Source of the DNA: Madurella fahalii
Taxonomy: Eukaryota; Ascomycota; Sordariomycetes; Sordariales
Reading direction: 5' to 3'
Length of the DNA stretch: 64,000 nucleotides
NCBI GenBank assembly: GCA_029876055.1
Contig: CM056875.1
Coordinates: forward strand, 372,001-436,000
This document shows, piece after piece, positions 63,241-64,000 of this stretch. The position numbers and the translations under genes are program-made. The notes beneath the pieces were generated by a model. That model ran no database searches. It saw nothing but the letters and a program-made list of their open reading frames with translations, and was not told where the DNA came from. How positions within the stretch are numbered: the stretch's first letter is position 1; every line of letters starts with the position of its first letter.

Positions 63241-64000
63241 ATAAATTAAATAATAAAAATAAAGAGAGAGGTAAAGATTTATTGGGGATAATATAGCACC
63301 TAGGTCAAGGGTACGATACCCGGGACAGGGTCGCAACGTCTGGAACAGAACTTCGGCACCCGGAATAAGGCCACAACGCCCGTGTGAGGGTCAAAGACCC
63401 AAGGGTAGTAGGACTAGAGTGCCTGGGTACGAGCAGTGCACGCGCAACGTAGGAGCAGAGTGCTCGTTAGGGGTAGGATGGTGGTCTCATTGAACTCTGT
63501 CTCTCTCCTAAGTCCTGTCTTCCACCCCCCTCTTTATGCCCTGCGATGACAGCGTCTGGGCTCACTTACCCCGCTCGCTGCCCCGTCATCGACCTTGCTT
63601 GTACGCTCCTTCGACGCTCCTCTGACGCGATATCCTCGTCCTTCTGGCCTAGCGTTGTTGTTGCTTTTGCGACCCCGCCGGCGCTGCGGCTTCGGGGCTT
63701 CCGTCCTGCGCCCACGCCGACCTTAGAGCCAGATTACGAACCGACTGGCCAGTCCGGACTGGCCAGTCTGGGAGGTAAAGCTCGGGCCACTGACCCATTT
63801 TTTGCCCTTTTAAGCTCTCCTTAACAGCCCATTCCACACGCCCCAGCCAGACTGGCCACCCCCTCCCTGCTCGCGATGTATCGAAGTGGATATCGTTGTC
63901 GGCTCGCCCAGGAATGGTAAATAGTAGGTCAATTCTGCCCATTTTCTGCCTAGTCCGTACCGATAGTAAGATAAGCGGTTTTGGGCAGACTGGCCAGTCC
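63241..64000. other. GC-rich, unmutated sequence abutting the copia relic
   Basis: Base composition changes abruptly near 63290. A CCCGGGACAGGG/CCCGGAATAAGG degenerate repeat occupies about 63300-63400. The palindrome GACTGGCCAGTC occurs at 63743, 63757 and 63988. No coding frame is convincing. It may be part of another repeat element that continues beyond the window. Confidence 0.45.

Noticed and set aside
1..64000. CRISPR arrays, bacterial operons, rRNA genes
   Set aside because: No regularly spaced direct repeats with unique spacers, no Shine-Dalgarno-led operons, no rRNA signatures; the genome is clearly fungal.

Overview
This window is chromosomal DNA of a filamentous ascomycete (Pezizomycotina, most likely a Sordariomycete). 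The evidence is short 45-90 bp introns with GT/AG borders and CTAAC- or CTGAC-type branch points, mitochondrial and secretory leaders typical of fungi, fungus-specific families (DUF1996, TauD-like dioxygenase, Zn2Cys6 factor, GPI fasciclin protein), and a retroelement island whose stops look like C-to-T damage, as expected from repeat-induced point mutation (RIP). No bacterial operons, CRISPR array, rRNA or convincing tRNA was seen. Gene models below were spliced by hand from codon phase, splice consensus and family knowledge.

Layout. 0-10 kb: a decaying accessory stretch with a ketosynthase (PKS) relic, an intact GPI-anchored two-FAS1 protein (minus), an intact three-TM protein (plus), a solo LTR of family A, a solo LTR of family B, and a PaxM-like FAD monooxygenase relic. 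10.6-31 kb: conserved housekeeping DNA with a 1498-aa disordered protein (minus), a 668-aa conserved fungal protein (plus), an ARMH3/DUF1741 protein (plus, five exons), the mitochondrial A-type Fe-S assembly factor ISA1 (plus) and the AAA+ maintenance ATPase MGS1/WRNIP1 (plus). 32-36 kb: an SRR1-domain protein (plus) facing an F-box-like protein (minus). 36-39 kb: a DEAD-box helicase relic and otherwise empty DNA. 39-51 kb: secreted and accessory genes, namely a DUF1996 protein (plus), a DUF6923-type secreted protein (minus), a divergent protein kinase-like gene (minus), and a TauD-family dioxygenase downstream of a Zn2Cys6 transcription factor (both minus). 51-57 kb: nearly gene-free. 57-58.2 kb: a recently broken conserved fungal gene. 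58.6-64 kb: a nested transposon island with three solo LTRs of family B, a DUF3435 (captain-like tyrosine recombinase) relic containing two of them, and a RIP-damaged Ty1/copia element with its family-A LTR.

Points that change how the sequence is read: (i) two minus-strand genes, the kinase and the Zn2Cys6 factor, each lack one base in a homopolymer run, which suggests sequencing error rather than decay; (ii) the DUF3435 relic can be followed through two LTR insertions with intact target duplications; (iii) the copia element appears to use a half-tRNA (CAU anticodon arm) primer site as Drosophila copia does. I did not find a clearly new multi-gene system. The DUF3435 relic and the nested island around it are the most interesting part.
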